A DNA stretch of 64,000 bases from CAVUXJ01 sp963814975 (GTDB taxonomy: Bacteria > Acidobacteriota > Vicinamibacteria > Vicinamibacterales > CAVVIG01), in NCBI GenBank assembly GCA_963814975.1, contig CAWFFB010000014.1, positions 186,001 to 250,000 on the forward strand, given 5' to 3'. The notes below the pieces were generated by a model. The model saw only the letters and a program-made list of their open reading frames with translations, searched no databases and was not told where the DNA came from. Position 1 is the first letter of the stretch, and each line of letters begins with the position of its first letter. Positions 9,968 through 19,624 of this stretch are shown here, one piece after another. Position numbers and translations under genes: made by a program.

Positions 9968-10033
9968 GAACCGCTGCTATCGTGAGCAGCACGATCCGCT
10001 CTCGACGGGACGGTTTCAGTCGTGACCAGGGTG

Positions 10034-11512
10034 TTAGTTTGTGCGTGCCGGGGTGCCGAGCCGACGGCCGGCAATCCAGACAGCGTCGATCTCCCGCAGG
10101 TTGCGGATGTCGATCAGCGGATTCGCGTCCAGGACGAGAAGGTCAGCCCATTTTCCAGGCTCTAGTGTGCCGAGCTGCTCCTCGAACCCCATGATTCGTG
10201 CGGAACCGCTCGTCGCGGCGACGATCGTCTGCATCGGCGTCAGGCCGGATTGAACCATCAGCTCCATCTCTCTGTGCTCGAAGTAGCCCGGCCAGTACCC
10301 CGCATGTCGCTGCCCGCCGCTGTCGGTCCCCAAGGCAATCAGGACGTCTGCATCGGACAGTATCTTCAGATTCCGCATCGCCTGCCGCAGTTTGACCTTG
10401 CTGGCCTGGGCAGCCTTGTCGCTCCTGACCTGTTTCTGGGAGGCCGGGTCCTTCAATCCCTCCATCTGCTTGCCGAAGGCGTCGAGGTGCCGCAGGAAGA
10501 ACGGGTCATTGAAGAACGCGGGCGTCGTTTCGTACAAGAAACTCGCCTCCTCCTGCATCAGCGTCGGGATCTGGCCCACGCCCCGGTCCTTCATCATGGC
10601 GATCAACGCCGCATCGATATCCTGGTCGCGCACGCTGTGCGCGAGGGCATTGATTCCAGCGTTCACGACCCCCCGCGCATCCTCGAGAGTCTCAATATGC
10701 GCCGCGGTCCGTAATCCTCGATTCCGGGCCTCGTCAATCATCGCGGTATAGGCCGGCGGCGGAAGGGGAAGATCAGGATCGATGTCGATCTTGATGAAGT
10801 CCACCCGGTATGAGTTCGCGATGCGAGTCACGTTCCGACGGCCTTCCTCCGGCGTCTTCGCGTACAGCGTCGCGCTTTGCAGGACTTCCTCCGGTGTCTT
10901 CGCGTCCTCGATCGGTCCCCCCGCGCCTCTCATAGCCGGACCAGCCATGTACACGCGCGCGCGATCGAGCGCGCCTTGCTCCGCCAGCTCGACCTGTTCA
11001 TCGCGCACCTTCACGAGTTCCAGAACGTCAGCCGGCGTGTTGAAACCGCGGTTGATGCTTTCGCCGAGGGTATAGATGGTGGTGATGCCGTAGTCGGCCC
11101 AGATCCGGAGCTGGGCTATCAACCGGTCACGATCTGGCCGTGCGGTCCCTTCGTCGAACCAGCGCGCGGCATATTCTGCGGTAACTTTATCCCGGCGCTG
11201 GAGTGCGACGTGGCTGTGGGCGCTGATGAGCCCGGGCGTGAGGGTCTTGCCGGTAACGTCGACACGGACGGCCCCGGCCGGGATCGGTACCGTGGTGGCC
11301 GGACCAGCAGCTTGCACGCGGCCATTCCTGATGACCACCGTCGCGTCTTCGATCGGTTGACGTCCCGTCCCGTCGATCAGCCGTGCGCCGGTCAGGACCG
11401 TGATGGCCGGTGCTGGTGCGGACCGCGCGCACGAGAGCTGAAAAGCGGACGTGACCAGCACGAGCGGCGTGCACGCGAGGACCGCCGTCAGACGTGTCAA
11501 GATACGAAACAT
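10034..11512 (-). CDS. Exported lipoprotein-type amidohydrolase (imidazolonepropionase/prolidase-like)
   Basis: Start chosen at MFRILTRLTAVLAC because it is preceded by AGGGCAGC and begins a signal peptide with a lipobox-like FQLSC. The mature protein is a metal-dependent amidohydrolase: composite N-terminal strand domain (TVLTGARLIDGTGRQPI), metal-binding HSH in LISAHSHVAL, a candidate metal Lys in DFIKIDID, His in AAHIETLEDA and AHSVRDQD, and the metal Asp in ALGTDSGG, ending with the strand domain LGTLEPGKWADLLVLDANP. Exported members of this family often act on peptides or N-acyl amino acids; substrate here is not known. No frameshift is seen. Confidence 0.85.
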   Translation of the reverse strand: MFRILTRLTAVLACTPLVLVTSAFQLSCARSAPAPAITVLTGARLIDGTGRQPIEDATVVIRNGRVQAAGPATTVPIPAGAVRVDVTGKTLTPGLISAHSHVALQRRDKVTAEYAARWFDEGTARPDRDRLIAQLRIWADYGITTIYTLGESINRGFNTPADVLELVKVRDEQVELAEQGALDRARVYMAGPAMRGAGGPIEDAKTPEEVLQSATLYAKTPEEGRRNVTRIANSYRVDFIKIDIDPDLPLPPPAYTAMIDEARNRGLRTAAHIETLEDARGVVNAGINALAHSVRDQDIDAALIAMMKDRGVGQIPTLMQEEASFLYETTPAFFNDPFFLRHLDAFGKQMEGLKDPASQKQVRSDKAAQASKVKLRQAMRNLKILSDADVLIALGTDSGGQRHAGYWPGYFEHREMELMVQSGLTPMQTIVAATSGSARIMGFEEQLGTLEPGKWADLLVLDANPLIDIRNLREIDAVWIAGRRLGTPARTN

Positions 11513-11682
11513 GCTGCCCTCTACCTGGACTGCGACTTCTTTTGGGCTGATTCTACACGGACCGCTGCGGAGGCACGCGAGGCTCTCGTTCACGCTTTTC
11601 CGCTGGCGCGCAACCGCGAAAAGGGTTATGAACTGATGGCACGCGCGTCCAGTGACATCTCAGACCAGCTCTGGAGGATCAA

Positions 11683-12771
11683 ATGAAGACCTGTCTTGTC
11701 ATCCTGTTTGTGCTGCTGGCTCCGCTGTCGTTCGCCCAGCAGACCGCGCCAGAGATTCCGTTCGAATCCGTTCCAGATTTCCTGAAGCTGCCTGCCGGGA
11801 TGAACTTCGGCGAGGTCCCCGGCGTCGCCGTAAATTCCAAGGGCCACGTGTTTGTGTTCACCCGTTCGAACAGCGCCGGCGGTCCGGCCTACGCGCCTGC
11901 GGCCGCCCAGTTGCTCGAATTCGGCCCCAAGGGCGAGTTCCTTCGCGAGATTGGCAAGGGGCTCTACGGCTGGTCGTTCGCGCACACCGTGCGGATCGAC
12001 AAGGACGACAACATCTGGGCCGTCGACAAGGGCTCCGACATGATCATCAAGTTCAACCAGGCCGGCCGCGTCATGATGGTTTTCGGACGCCGGAAGGAAT
12101 CGGCGGACGATGAGAGCAAGCCCTGGGAGCACGTGGATCCGCCGCTCCCCGCTATCGACGGGCTCTTCCGCCAGCCGACCGACGTCGCGTGGGATTCCGC
12201 CGGCAACACCTACATCACCGATGGCTACGTCAACTCGCGTGTCGCCAAGTACGACAAGAACGGCGATTGGGTGAAGTCCTGGGGGAGCAAGGGGAATGGG
12301 CCGGGGCAGTTCAGCACGCCGCATACCATCGCCCTGGACCGCGACAACAATATCTATGTGGGTGACCGCGCAAACCGGCGCATTCAGGTCTTCGATACCG
12401 AGGGGAAGTTTCTGCGGATGTTCACGATCGACGTGCAGCCCGATCCGAAAACCCGCGCGGTCAACGGCGCCACGCCCACCGGCGCGCGTCTTGCCGCGGT
12501 GATCGGCGCGCCGAATTCGATCTGCATCCCGCCCGGTCCCAGCCAGGTGATGTTCGTGGGTGAGAGCACGTATCCCGGCCGGATCTTCAAAGTCTCGCTC
12601 GACGGCAAGGTATTGGGGGTCATCGGCCGCGCGGGGCGCCAGCTCAAGCAATTCTCGGGCGGACACCAGTTGGCCTGCCCGTCGGAAAACGACCTGTACG
12701 TTGCGGAAAGTTCCAATTGGCGCGTGCAGAAGTTGATTCTGCGTCCGCAAACACAGCCGTCGACCAGGTAG
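11683..12771 (+). CDS. Exported NHL-repeat six-bladed propeller protein (peptidyl-glycine amidating lyase-like fold)
   Basis: 362 residues with signal peptide (LVILFVLLAPLSFA) and GGAGGATCAAATG ribosome site. Propeller blades repeat motifs such as NFGEVPGVAVNSKGHVFVF, HTVRIDKDDNIWAVDKGS, PTDVAWDSAGNTYITDGY, PHTIALDRDNNIYVGDRA and NDLYVAESSNWRVQKL, typical of NHL proteins and of the lyase domain of peptidyl-alpha-hydroxyglycine alpha-amidating lyase. Bacterial homologues are uncharacterised and I do not assign the lyase activity. The following DUF2911 gene begins 41 bp later on the same strand. Confidence 0.85.
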   Translation: MKTCLVILFVLLAPLSFAQQTAPEIPFESVPDFLKLPAGMNFGEVPGVAVNSKGHVFVFTRSNSAGGPAYAPAAAQLLEFGPKGEFLREIGKGLYGWSFAHTVRIDKDDNIWAVDKGSDMIIKFNQAGRVMMVFGRRKESADDESKPWEHVDPPLPAIDGLFRQPTDVAWDSAGNTYITDGYVNSRVAKYDKNGDWVKSWGSKGNGPGQFSTPHTIALDRDNNIYVGDRANRRIQVFDTEGKFLRMFTIDVQPDPKTRAVNGATPTGARLAAVIGAPNSICIPPGPSQVMFVGESTYPGRIFKVSLDGKVLGVIGRAGRQLKQFSGGHQLACPSENDLYVAESSNWRVQKLILRPQTQPSTR

Positions 12772-12812
12772 GCGTCCGTGGACCAAGCTTCTTCGTGTTC
12801 CCAGGAGGACGG

Positions 12813-13376
12813 ATGCGGCGGTATTTGTCGATACCGGTGACATTGTGGGTGTTGGTGTTCAGTGGCGTCTTGGCGTTCAGCGGCACCGCTTCCGCTCAAA
12901 AGACGACCCCGGTGCATCCCGGCCAGGCGGGCAGCCCGCACGTCCGGATTGAATGGGCGATTGACGGCGCCGATATTTCGGTCGAATACGGGCGCCCCTA
13001 TCTGAAAGGCCGAGTCCTCGGAAAGGATGTGGATCCCATGGAGGGACAGGAATGGCGCATCGGAGCCGACGAGGCCACCACGCTCAAGACGAGCAAGCCC
13101 CTGCGCTTTGGAACGCTGGCAGTGCCGGCCGGGACGTACACGCTGTACGCAATCCCGGTCAAAGGCCAATGGCGTCTCATCGTCAGCAAGGAAACAGGGC
13201 AGTGGGGCGTCCCGTATCCGACGGGAAAAGATCTCGGGCGCGTGCCGATGACGATGGGCAAGCCGGCGAAGCCGGTTGAACAGCTGACGATCTCAATCGA
13301 CGACACGCCTGCCGGCGGGACGCTTCGGATCGAGTGGGGTACCACTTCTGCGAGTGTGCCGTTCTCCGTTGGATAA
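12813..13376 (+). CDS. DUF2911 domain exported protein
   Basis: Start ATG at 12813 is set by GGAGGACGG. After a signal peptide (TLWVLVFSGVLAFSGTASAQ) the 188-residue product has the DUF2911 pattern: ISVEYGRPYLKGRVLG, EWRIGADEATTLKTSKPL, VPAGTYTLYAIP and RIEWGTTSASVPF. DUF2911 proteins are small beta-rich secreted proteins frequent in Acidobacteriota and Bacteroidota, of unknown function. Convergent with the S46 peptidase gene, only 11 bp away. Confidence 0.88.
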   Translation: MRRYLSIPVTLWVLVFSGVLAFSGTASAQKTTPVHPGQAGSPHVRIEWAIDGADISVEYGRPYLKGRVLGKDVDPMEGQEWRIGADEATTLKTSKPLRFGTLAVPAGTYTLYAIPVKGQWRLIVSKETGQWGVPYPTGKDLGRVPMTMGKPAKPVEQLTISIDDTPAGGTLRIEWGTTSASVPFSVG

Positions 13377-13387
13377 GGCGCGGCGGA

Positions 13388-15469
13388 CTAGAAAGGCGGC
13401 GATCCGAGGAGCTCGGCGACGACCGGACGCGCATCGTACAGCTTGAGCAAGGCTTCGACGATCGCGGCGCTGTGGACCGCCACGGCGCGGCTGCCGTCCG
13501 CTTCGTCCACATAGAGATACCGCCCGGGCAGGCGCTGCTGATTGCTGTCGAAGTTCACGCCCACAAGCTCCGCATTCCTGTTCACGACCGGACTGCCGGA
13601 ATTGCCGCCGATCGTATCCGCCGTGTAGACGAAGTTGAGCCCGGTGGCGAGATTCAGCTTCTCACGTCCCGCCCGCCAGCGTTCAGGGAGATCGAAGGGC
13701 GGCTTGCCGTTGAAGCCCTCCGCGCGATCGTACAGCCCATGGAAGGTCGTCTTCCAGGGTACCAGCGTCGTGTCCTCCTCGTAGCCGGCGACACGGCCGA
13801 ACCCGAGCCGGAGCGTCGAGTTCGCGTCGGGATAGACCGACCTGCCGTAGACGGCAAATCGCGCGGCGGCAATCTGTTGCCCGGCGCTCGTCTCCACGCT
13901 GCGGAGGCGTTGTTCCTGCCAGACTCGCAACTCGCGTATCACCGGCTCCACCCGGCGCGCCATGGCAAGAAGCGGATCCTCGGATGCCCGGATGGCTTCG
14001 GCGCCGCCGTCGAGGAGGGCTCGCCGGACCTTCACGTCCTGCAGGGTCGTCGCTCCGATCGCCGCCCTGGCTGCCTCGGGCGCCGAGCGATTGCCGAGCG
14101 CGGCTCTCACGAACGGATCGCCGGCGCCGAGCGTTTTCTGCGCCTCGGCCAGCCACCCGGCGAGCACCGCTTCCTCGAGATCCAGGTACATGGGCGCGGT
14201 CGAAAGCAGCGTGAAGCGCAGGGCGTCGCGACGCGATTCCCGAATCTCGTCGAGGCGGCTCGCATCCGGCCTGCCGATCTCCTCGGCGTAGCGCGCCAGG
14301 AGCGAAGCCACGTTGCCGAGGCGCGACACCGCCAACGTCGAGAACGCCAGACGCGGCGCCTTCTCCGGAAACGCCTGGTAAGCGGTATCGATTCTGTCCC
14401 ACGCACCGCTGTACTGACTTCGCCAGGAGGGGTTGCCAGAGACGGCCGCGCGCAGCGCTCGCTCCTGTTCCTCCTTCTTGGCGAAGACTCGCGGATTCTC
14501 GAGACCCTGCTGCTGGCCGACGAGACGCTTCAGCGAGTTCTCGAGCGATCGAGTCGTGGCGCCGGCACGGCGGGCGGCTTCGGGGCCCGTCTTGGCGTAG
14601 GTCTCGAGCGTGTGACGGCGCGATTCCCAGGCTTTGCGCTGCAGCGGGTTGCCGACGTCGCGCTGGAAACGGACTTGCGTCAGCGTCAGCAGGCGGTCGG
14701 TGGCACCTGGCACACCCGACAGCACGACGAATTCGCCGTCAGAGGGTCCGGTTGCAGACCACCGCAAGTAGTGCTCGATCCTCGCAGGCCGGTCGTTTTC
14801 GTAGACGCGGAGAAACGCGACGTCGAAATCGTGGCGCGGGAACGTGAAATTGTCATAGTCGCCGCCGAAATACGCGATCTGCTCCTCCGGCGCGAAGACG
14901 AGCCGGATATCGGTATATCGCTTGTACCGATGCAGCCAGTATTCACCACCGCTGTAAAGCGTCACCACCGTGGATCGGAAGTCGGCCGAATTGTCAGATG
15001 CGGCTTCGATCGCCGCGATGGCGCCGCGCCGCGCCGCGGCCGCATCGCCGTCGCTGGCGCCGGCCTTGACGGCCGCGTGGACCCGGTGCGTGACGTCCTC
15101 GTAGGAAACGAGCACCAGTGCCTCGAGGTCCGGGCACTTCAGTTCGTCGGCGCGGGTACGCGCGAAGAAGCCGTCGCGCACGAGGTCGTGCCCCGCGGTC
15201 GACGATTTCTGCAGCTGGCCGGCGGCTACGTGCTGATTCGTCAGCAGCAGCCCGTCAGGCGACACGAACGCGGCTGTTCCGCCTCCGGGGCCGTCGACGA
15301 TCCGCACCGACGACATCCGCAGGTGATCGAGCCAGGCATCGGTCGGCTCGAAACCGTATCGCTCCTTCCACTGTGCGCGCGGCGGGTTGTCGAACGTCCA
15401 CATCCCCTCGTCTGCGCGCGGCGCCGGGACCGATGCCAGTAGGACGAACAGCGCGACGACCAGCGACAT
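13388..15469 (-). CDS. S46 family dipeptidyl-peptidase (DPP7/DPP11 type)
   Basis: A serine peptidase that removes dipeptides from the N-terminus of oligopeptides in the periplasm. The chymotrypsin-like triad is visible: His in LLTNQHVAA, Asp in PRHDFDVAF and Ser in GGNSGSPVVN. Other family landmarks are GMWTFDNPP, the S46 start of the mature chain, and GEYWLHRYKRYTDIRLVFAP. The residue after NFD in VGVNFDSN, a position linked to P1 preference in this family, is Ser rather than Arg, which argues for a DPP7-like preference (from memory of the family, moderate certainty). Start at 15469 gives a clean signal peptide (MSLVVALFVLLASVPAPRA); an ATG at 15526 would overlap the gene upstream. Intact frame of about 693 residues. 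Confidence 0.9.
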   Translation of the reverse strand: MSLVVALFVLLASVPAPRADEGMWTFDNPPRAQWKERYGFEPTDAWLDHLRMSSVRIVDGPGGGTAAFVSPDGLLLTNQHVAAGQLQKSSTAGHDLVRDGFFARTRADELKCPDLEALVLVSYEDVTHRVHAAVKAGASDGDAAAARRGAIAAIEAASDNSADFRSTVVTLYSGGEYWLHRYKRYTDIRLVFAPEEQIAYFGGDYDNFTFPRHDFDVAFLRVYENDRPARIEHYLRWSATGPSDGEFVVLSGVPGATDRLLTLTQVRFQRDVGNPLQRKAWESRRHTLETYAKTGPEAARRAGATTRSLENSLKRLVGQQQGLENPRVFAKKEEQERALRAAVSGNPSWRSQYSGAWDRIDTAYQAFPEKAPRLAFSTLAVSRLGNVASLLARYAEEIGRPDASRLDEIRESRRDALRFTLLSTAPMYLDLEEAVLAGWLAEAQKTLGAGDPFVRAALGNRSAPEAARAAIGATTLQDVKVRRALLDGGAEAIRASEDPLLAMARRVEPVIRELRVWQEQRLRSVETSAGQQIAAARFAVYGRSVYPDANSTLRLGFGRVAGYEEDTTLVPWKTTFHGLYDRAEGFNGKPPFDLPERWRAGREKLNLATGLNFVYTADTIGGNSGSPVVNRNAELVGVNFDSNQQRLPGRYLYVDEADGSRAVAVHSAAIVEALLKLYDARPVVAELLGSPPF

Positions 15470-15509
15470 GAGGCCCGGCCGGGCATTCCGCAGTGGTCCA
15501 GGTTGAAGA

Positions 15510-16335
15510 TCAATGCGTGAGCGCATAGAGGATGACGTTGATGCCCACCGCGTAACCCTGGGGCGAGAACTGCAGGAAGAACCGGTGATCCTCGCCTTCA
15601 CGCTCCCACGAGTCCCCCATATCGGTGTTGTGGGTCATGAGGACCATGATGCGGCCTTTGTCGTCCGCGATCGCGCGGAAGTCGGCATGGGGGCTGTCCG
15701 ACCCGCGTTCGCGCGTTTCGCCGCCGGTCCGCCGCCAGGCATTGATGTTGGTGACCTGCGGGATCGTGACGAGCTCGAACATCGAGTGGCGAATCGGGTG
15801 GTCGGCCGGCACGTCGAAGATGCGATACCCGGGCAATACGCGGTGGATCTCGCTCGACCACTGCTCCCACGCGGGCGTTCCCCAGAAATCATCGACCCAC
15901 AGAAATCCGCCCTTCAACAGGTACCTCGCGCAGCCGGATCGTTTCCTCTTGCGAGAACTCCAGGGTGCCGACGTCGGCCGCCATCGTGAACGGGCAGCGG
16001 AACAGCGCATCATCTGTGAGCCGGACCACCCAGGAGGTCGGCTCGCCCTCTCCCTCGCGACTGATCGGTGTCTTGGTCAACTCGGACACCCGCGTCATCA
16101 GATTGATACCCGCATAGGGATAGTCCGTCGACCAGCCCACGCCCTGCGCTTCACTCCGGACGCTCCGGTACATGATCTTGCAGATCATGAAGGTGCCGTC
16201 TTCGAAGTCCCGAGGGGGAAAACGCGGCGGGACCCCTGGACCCTCCGGCAAGCGGCCCTGTCCCCACTGCGCGGACACGGCCGTCGCGAGTGCGATCGCC
16301 AATATCGCCCCACCGCCGACGACCAGGCGTCTCAT
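15510..16335 (-). CDS. DUF4159 domain exported protein (one frameshift)
   Basis: Start at MRRLVVGGGAILAIALATA, a signal peptide. The first frame runs FMICKIMYRSVRSEAQGVG, YPYAGINLMTRVSELT and ADVGTLEFSQEETIRLR; near 15920 the frame shifts by one base and continues YLLKGGFLWVDDFWG, IPQVTNINAW, IMVLMTHNTDMGDSWERE and FSPQGYAVGINVILYALTH. This is the DUF4159 glutamine-amidotransferase-like fold (SQEE and KGGFLWVDDFWG are its hallmarks). Members often stand beside AAA ATPase/DUF58 clusters; here the neighbour is the S46 peptidase. Function unknown. Confidence 0.82.
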
Positions 16336-16397
16336 CGGGAAGCCCACGCGCCATAGTAGCGCGTTTCGGGTGTGCTCGAGCGCATCTCCTGCCCGGG

Positions 16398-17651
16398 TTA
16401 CTGCTGCCGTTCGAGGATCCAGGCGACCGAGCCGAGGAGCTTCTCCCAGATCGGCCGGCGCTTCCAGGACGTCAGCCGAATCTCCTCGCTTCTGACGATG
16501 TCAGCGTCGAAGTCCTTCACCAGCCGGTGAGCGACCCCCTCATTGCGCACTGCGAGGTTGGCTTCGTCGTTGTGCTCGAACGAGCGGTTGTCGAGGTTCG
16601 TCGTGCCAATGGCGGACCACAGATTATCGACGACCAGCATTTTCACGTGGGTCATGCCGGGCTTGTACTCGAAGATACGAACGCCCGACTCCAGGAGTTG
16701 TCCAAACATCCGCCGGCTCGCCAGCCGAACCCACCGCTGATCGGTATGTCTGCCGGGTACGACAACGCTGATTTCCACCCCGCGCCTGGCCGTACGGATC
16801 AGAGCGCGCCGAAACGCCTTGTCCGGCAGAAAGTACGGCGTGGCGATACGAACCGAGCGGGTCGAGCCTTCGACCAGGGTCTGAAACAGGACGCGTGACG
16901 CCGTCGCGCGATCGGCCGGCGAGCTCTTGAGCGCGAACGCCGCGGCGTTTCCCACCTTCGCCCGCGGCTTGTAGACATCCGGGCCGGTGAGGATCTCGCC
17001 GCAGCAGGCCAGCCAGTTCTCGGCCACGATGCCGAGGATGCTGGCGACCACGGGGCCTTCGACGCGAGCCATCATGTCGCGCCAGACAGGCTTGCGCCGG
17101 GTCGGCTTCAGCCACCAGTCGGCGAGGCCGGCGCCGCCGATGAAGGCCACGCGTCCGTCGATCACGAGCAGCTCACGGTGCGTGCGATTGTTCAGACGCG
17201 CCAGGCGATGCCAAGACAGGCCTTGATACGACTCAACCCGGCAACCCGCTTCCCTGAGCGGGTTCGCCGTTGACCGGAATGCGCCGAAGCTTCCAATCGC
17301 ATCGACGACAAGCGTGACCCGTACGCCAGCGCGTCCCCGCTCGCCGAGTGCCTCGACAAAACGATCGCAGACCTCGCCCTTGTGAACGATGTAACACTCC
17401 ATGTTGATGGTCTCCCGCGCACTGCGGATGGCCTCCAGCATGGCGGGGTAGAACGCGGGACCGTCGGTGAAGATCTCGACCTGGTTACCTTCTTCCAGCC
17501 TGGTCTGGCACGTCGATTCGATCATGTGCACGAAGTAATCGCTGGTGGCGTCGATCTCGCGCTCGATGTGATACGGAACATGAGGCGTGAAGAGGATGAC
17601 CATGACCAGCCATGCGATGAACACCCCGCCAATGATCGTCAGGTAACCCAT
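16398..17651 (-). CDS. Phospholipase D-type cardiolipin synthase-like protein with an altered first HKD motif
   Basis: 417 residues, N-terminal membrane helix (YLTIIGGVFIAWLVMVILF) and two phospholipase D half-domains. The second HKD motif is canonical: HVKMLVVD followed by GTTNLDNRSF. The first reads HRELLVID where HxKxxxxD is expected, so Lys is replaced by Glu; GGAGLADWW follows. The paired domains, anchor and ending resemble ClsA/ClsB cardiolipin synthases, which join two phosphatidylglycerols or phosphatidylglycerol and phosphatidylethanolamine. Whether the variant motif is active cannot be told from sequence. Single intact frame. Confidence 0.85.
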   Translation of the reverse strand: MGYLTIIGGVFIAWLVMVILFTPHVPYHIEREIDATSDYFVHMIESTCQTRLEEGNQVEIFTDGPAFYPAMLEAIRSARETINMECYIVHKGEVCDRFVEALGERGRAGVRVTLVVDAIGSFGAFRSTANPLREAGCRVESYQGLSWHRLARLNNRTHRELLVIDGRVAFIGGAGLADWWLKPTRRKPVWRDMMARVEGPVVASILGIVAENWLACCGEILTGPDVYKPRAKVGNAAAFALKSSPADRATASRVLFQTLVEGSTRSVRIATPYFLPDKAFRRALIRTARRGVEISVVVPGRHTDQRWVRLASRRMFGQLLESGVRIFEYKPGMTHVKMLVVDNLWSAIGTTNLDNRSFEHNDEANLAVRNEGVAHRLVKDFDADIVRSEEIRLTSWKRRPIWEKLLGSVAWILERQQ

Positions 17652-18029
17652 AGAGGCTCAAACCCAGTCCGAACGGTCGATGTGCGGTGCCAGGGCGGCT
17701 GCCTGGCGTCGCCTTCGATGCCACGACGTCCTGGTCCGAGACGCCGGCCCCTGGCAGATGCGCATCTTACGTCGAGTGACGCGCACCGTGTTTACCGGCA
17801 GCAAGCGGCGCGAACGCCCCCCGGCGTGCCCGTCGGCACGACGGCCCAGGCTGCAAGCGCAGCGTCAGCGGGAATGGCACAGTCGGGTTGGGTGTTGAGC
17901 TTGGCAACGTACCTTGCGAAGGCTTCACCGGGTCTCGACCACCAGGAGCATCTGGACAACGGGCGAGCTGGAAGCCCACCCTCGGGAGGGCGCTCGGACC
18001 GTTACGAGACCCAGGAAAGTGCCGCCGCC
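17652..18029. other. 378 bp gap with no supported gene
   Basis: The stretch between the start of the phospholipase D gene and the start of the DUF4956 gene holds divergent promoters at most. Frames through it are short or run in from the following gene; none has a ribosome site or recognisable residues. I see no clear -35/-10 pair. Confidence 0.5.
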
Positions 18030-18779
18030 ATGACTGTACGACGCGTTGTTTTCGTGACCTTTCTCATGCTGGCACCGGTCTTCGTCCACGCTCAGCCTCC
18101 AGAAGGCCAGTCTTCAGAACGATTTCCCGCCTCTGCGGCCAGGGATCCCCAGGAGGAGATTGCTCAACTCCGATCTGCCGTCGTGCGACTCCCGCTGGCC
18201 GCTGTCCTGGCCGCCACCTTGGCCGTCCGGCCGCGGCGGCGGGGGACGCCCCACCGCAAGCCGCCTGTGATTCAGACGCAAATCATCTTGGCTGTCGTGG
18301 GCGCGGTCGTGATGCTGGTGGTGGGATCCAGCCTCGCGCGCGCCTTCGGCATCGTCGGCGCCGCCGGCCTCGTGCGGTACCGTGCGAAGATCGATGACCC
18401 GAAAGATGCGGGCGTGATGTTGTCCACGCTCGCGGTTGGGCTGGCGGCGGGCGTCGGTCTGTGGATGATCGCCGTGTTCTCAACCGTCTTCATTCTGGCG
18501 ATGCTCTGGGTGCTCGAGTCGTTCGAGCCGAGCGCCTTCACCGTCTTCGAACTGAAGGTGAAGGCGAAGGACACGTCGCCACTGAAGCTGAAGCTCGAGG
18601 AGCTGTTCAAGCGTCATCACCTCACCTACGAGCTCAGATCCGCGACGCCCGAGGAACTGAGCTACGAGATGAGAATGCCGATCGACAGGAAGACCGACCG
18701 GCTGTCGAACGTCATCTTGAAGCTCGATCCGGAGAATGTGACCGGCGTCGACTGGGACGAGAAAAAGCCGAAGAACTGA
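18030..18779 (+). CDS. DUF4956/MgtC-like membrane protein
   Basis: ATG at 18030 follows AGGAAAG. The product has a signal peptide or first helix (VVFVTFLMLAPVFVHA), a low-complexity linker, then three hydrophobic helices with the motif SSLARAFGIVGAAGLVRYR followed by IDDPKDAGVML, close to the Asp-rich conserved region of DUF4956 and MgtC/SapB proteins, and a soluble C-terminal domain (LKLKLEELFKRHHLTYELR). The role of these proteins is not established; MgtC relatives act on membrane ATPases or virulence in other bacteria. The frame is intact. Confidence 0.75.
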   Translation: MTVRRVVFVTFLMLAPVFVHAQPPEGQSSERFPASAARDPQEEIAQLRSAVVRLPLAAVLAATLAVRPRRRGTPHRKPPVIQTQIILAVVGAVVMLVVGSSLARAFGIVGAAGLVRYRAKIDDPKDAGVMLSTLAVGLAAGVGLWMIAVFSTVFILAMLWVLESFEPSAFTVFELKVKAKDTSPLKLKLEELFKRHHLTYELRSATPEELSYEMRMPIDRKTDRLSNVILKLDPENVTGVDWDEKKPKN

Positions 18780-18807
18780 GGATTCGAAGATCCCTATTCT
18801 GAAGGCG

Positions 18808-18842
18808 ATCTGCAATCTGAAATCAATCTGAACTCGCAGGTC
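18808..18842. repeat. Intergenic self-complementary word repeat, ATCTGCAATCTGAA family
   Basis: ATCTGCAATCTGAAATCAAT here matches words in the hairpin between selA and the next gene at 40748-40816. It sits between the convergent DUF4956 and yajQ genes and may end transcription in one direction. Confidence 0.5.
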
Positions 18843-18846
18843 TCCT

Positions 18847-19347
18847 CTACCTGTAGTTTCCGAACTGCAGTGCGATCCCGAAATCGTGCTCGCGCAGCTG
18901 TCGAATCGCTTCCTGGAGGTCGTCCTTCACGGGCGAGGTGACGCGGACCTGGTCGCCCTGGATCGATGCCTGCACTTTCTTCAGCTTCTTGTCCTTGATG
19001 AATTTCACGATTTCGCGGGCGGCCTCGATCGGGATGCCTTCCTGAATCGGTAACACTCGCCGGACCGTGCCGCCTGCCGCCGCTTCCGACTCGCCGACCG
19101 TGAAGTTCTTGATCGGGACCCCCCGGCGGACGAGTCGTATCTGGACGATTTCCCAGAGGGCATTCATCTTGAACTCGTCGTCGGCGACGAGCGTGAGCGT
19201 TTTCTCGGTCGGATTCAGGACGATCTCCGTCTTTGCGCCCTTGAAGTCGTAGCGCTGGCCCACTTCCTTGCGCGCCTGGTTCAGGGCGTTGTCGACTTCC
19301 TGGAAATCGATCGGCGACGTGATGTCGAACGAAGACGCTGCGGCCAT
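18847..19347 (-). CDS. yajQ: YajQ family nucleotide/cyclic di-GMP-binding protein
   Basis: 166 residues, the usual length for YajQ (about 163). Conserved features: SFDITSPIDFQEVDNALNQA at the start, RYDFKG, the KTLTLVADDEFKM strand, VRRVLPIQEGI and the C-terminal KKLKKVQASIQGDQVRVTSP with REHDFGIALQFGNYR. The fold has two ferredoxin-like domains. Some homologues bind cyclic di-GMP and act with a LysR-type regulator; others were reported to bind nucleotides or tRNA, so the role here is not decided. Start chosen at MAAASSFDI; longer frames upstream carry no conserved residues. Confidence 0.93.
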   Translation of the reverse strand: MAAASSFDITSPIDFQEVDNALNQARKEVGQRYDFKGAKTEIVLNPTEKTLTLVADDEFKMNALWEIVQIRLVRRGVPIKNFTVGESEAAAGGTVRRVLPIQEGIPIEAAREIVKFIKDKKLKKVQASIQGDQVRVTSPVKDDLQEAIRQLREHDFGIALQFGNYR

Positions 19348-19624
19348 GCACGGAATTGTAACCCGGAGGTTCGTGTGCTGTGGGCCTGGGGGTGGGATGA
19401 GCGGATGTTCGACGCGCTGAAAGAGATCGAGATTGTGCGGGTGCGCGATGGGCACCAACGTCCCGATGTCGATCGAACCGCCGCGAAGAGCGCTGGCCAA
19501 CCGATCGGCTCCCGTTGTCGGATCTGGTTCTTTTCGTCAGAGGCCGGACCTCGTTCGAGATCGTGCAGAAGGCCGCCCTGGCAGAGTCTGCCTGCGGGCC
19601 GGCTCGAAGGAACCGCTCGGCAAC

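Noticed and set aside
13334..15442. Plus-strand 702-codon frame
   Set aside because: Shadow of the intact S46 peptidase, whose catalytic triad is visible on the other strand.
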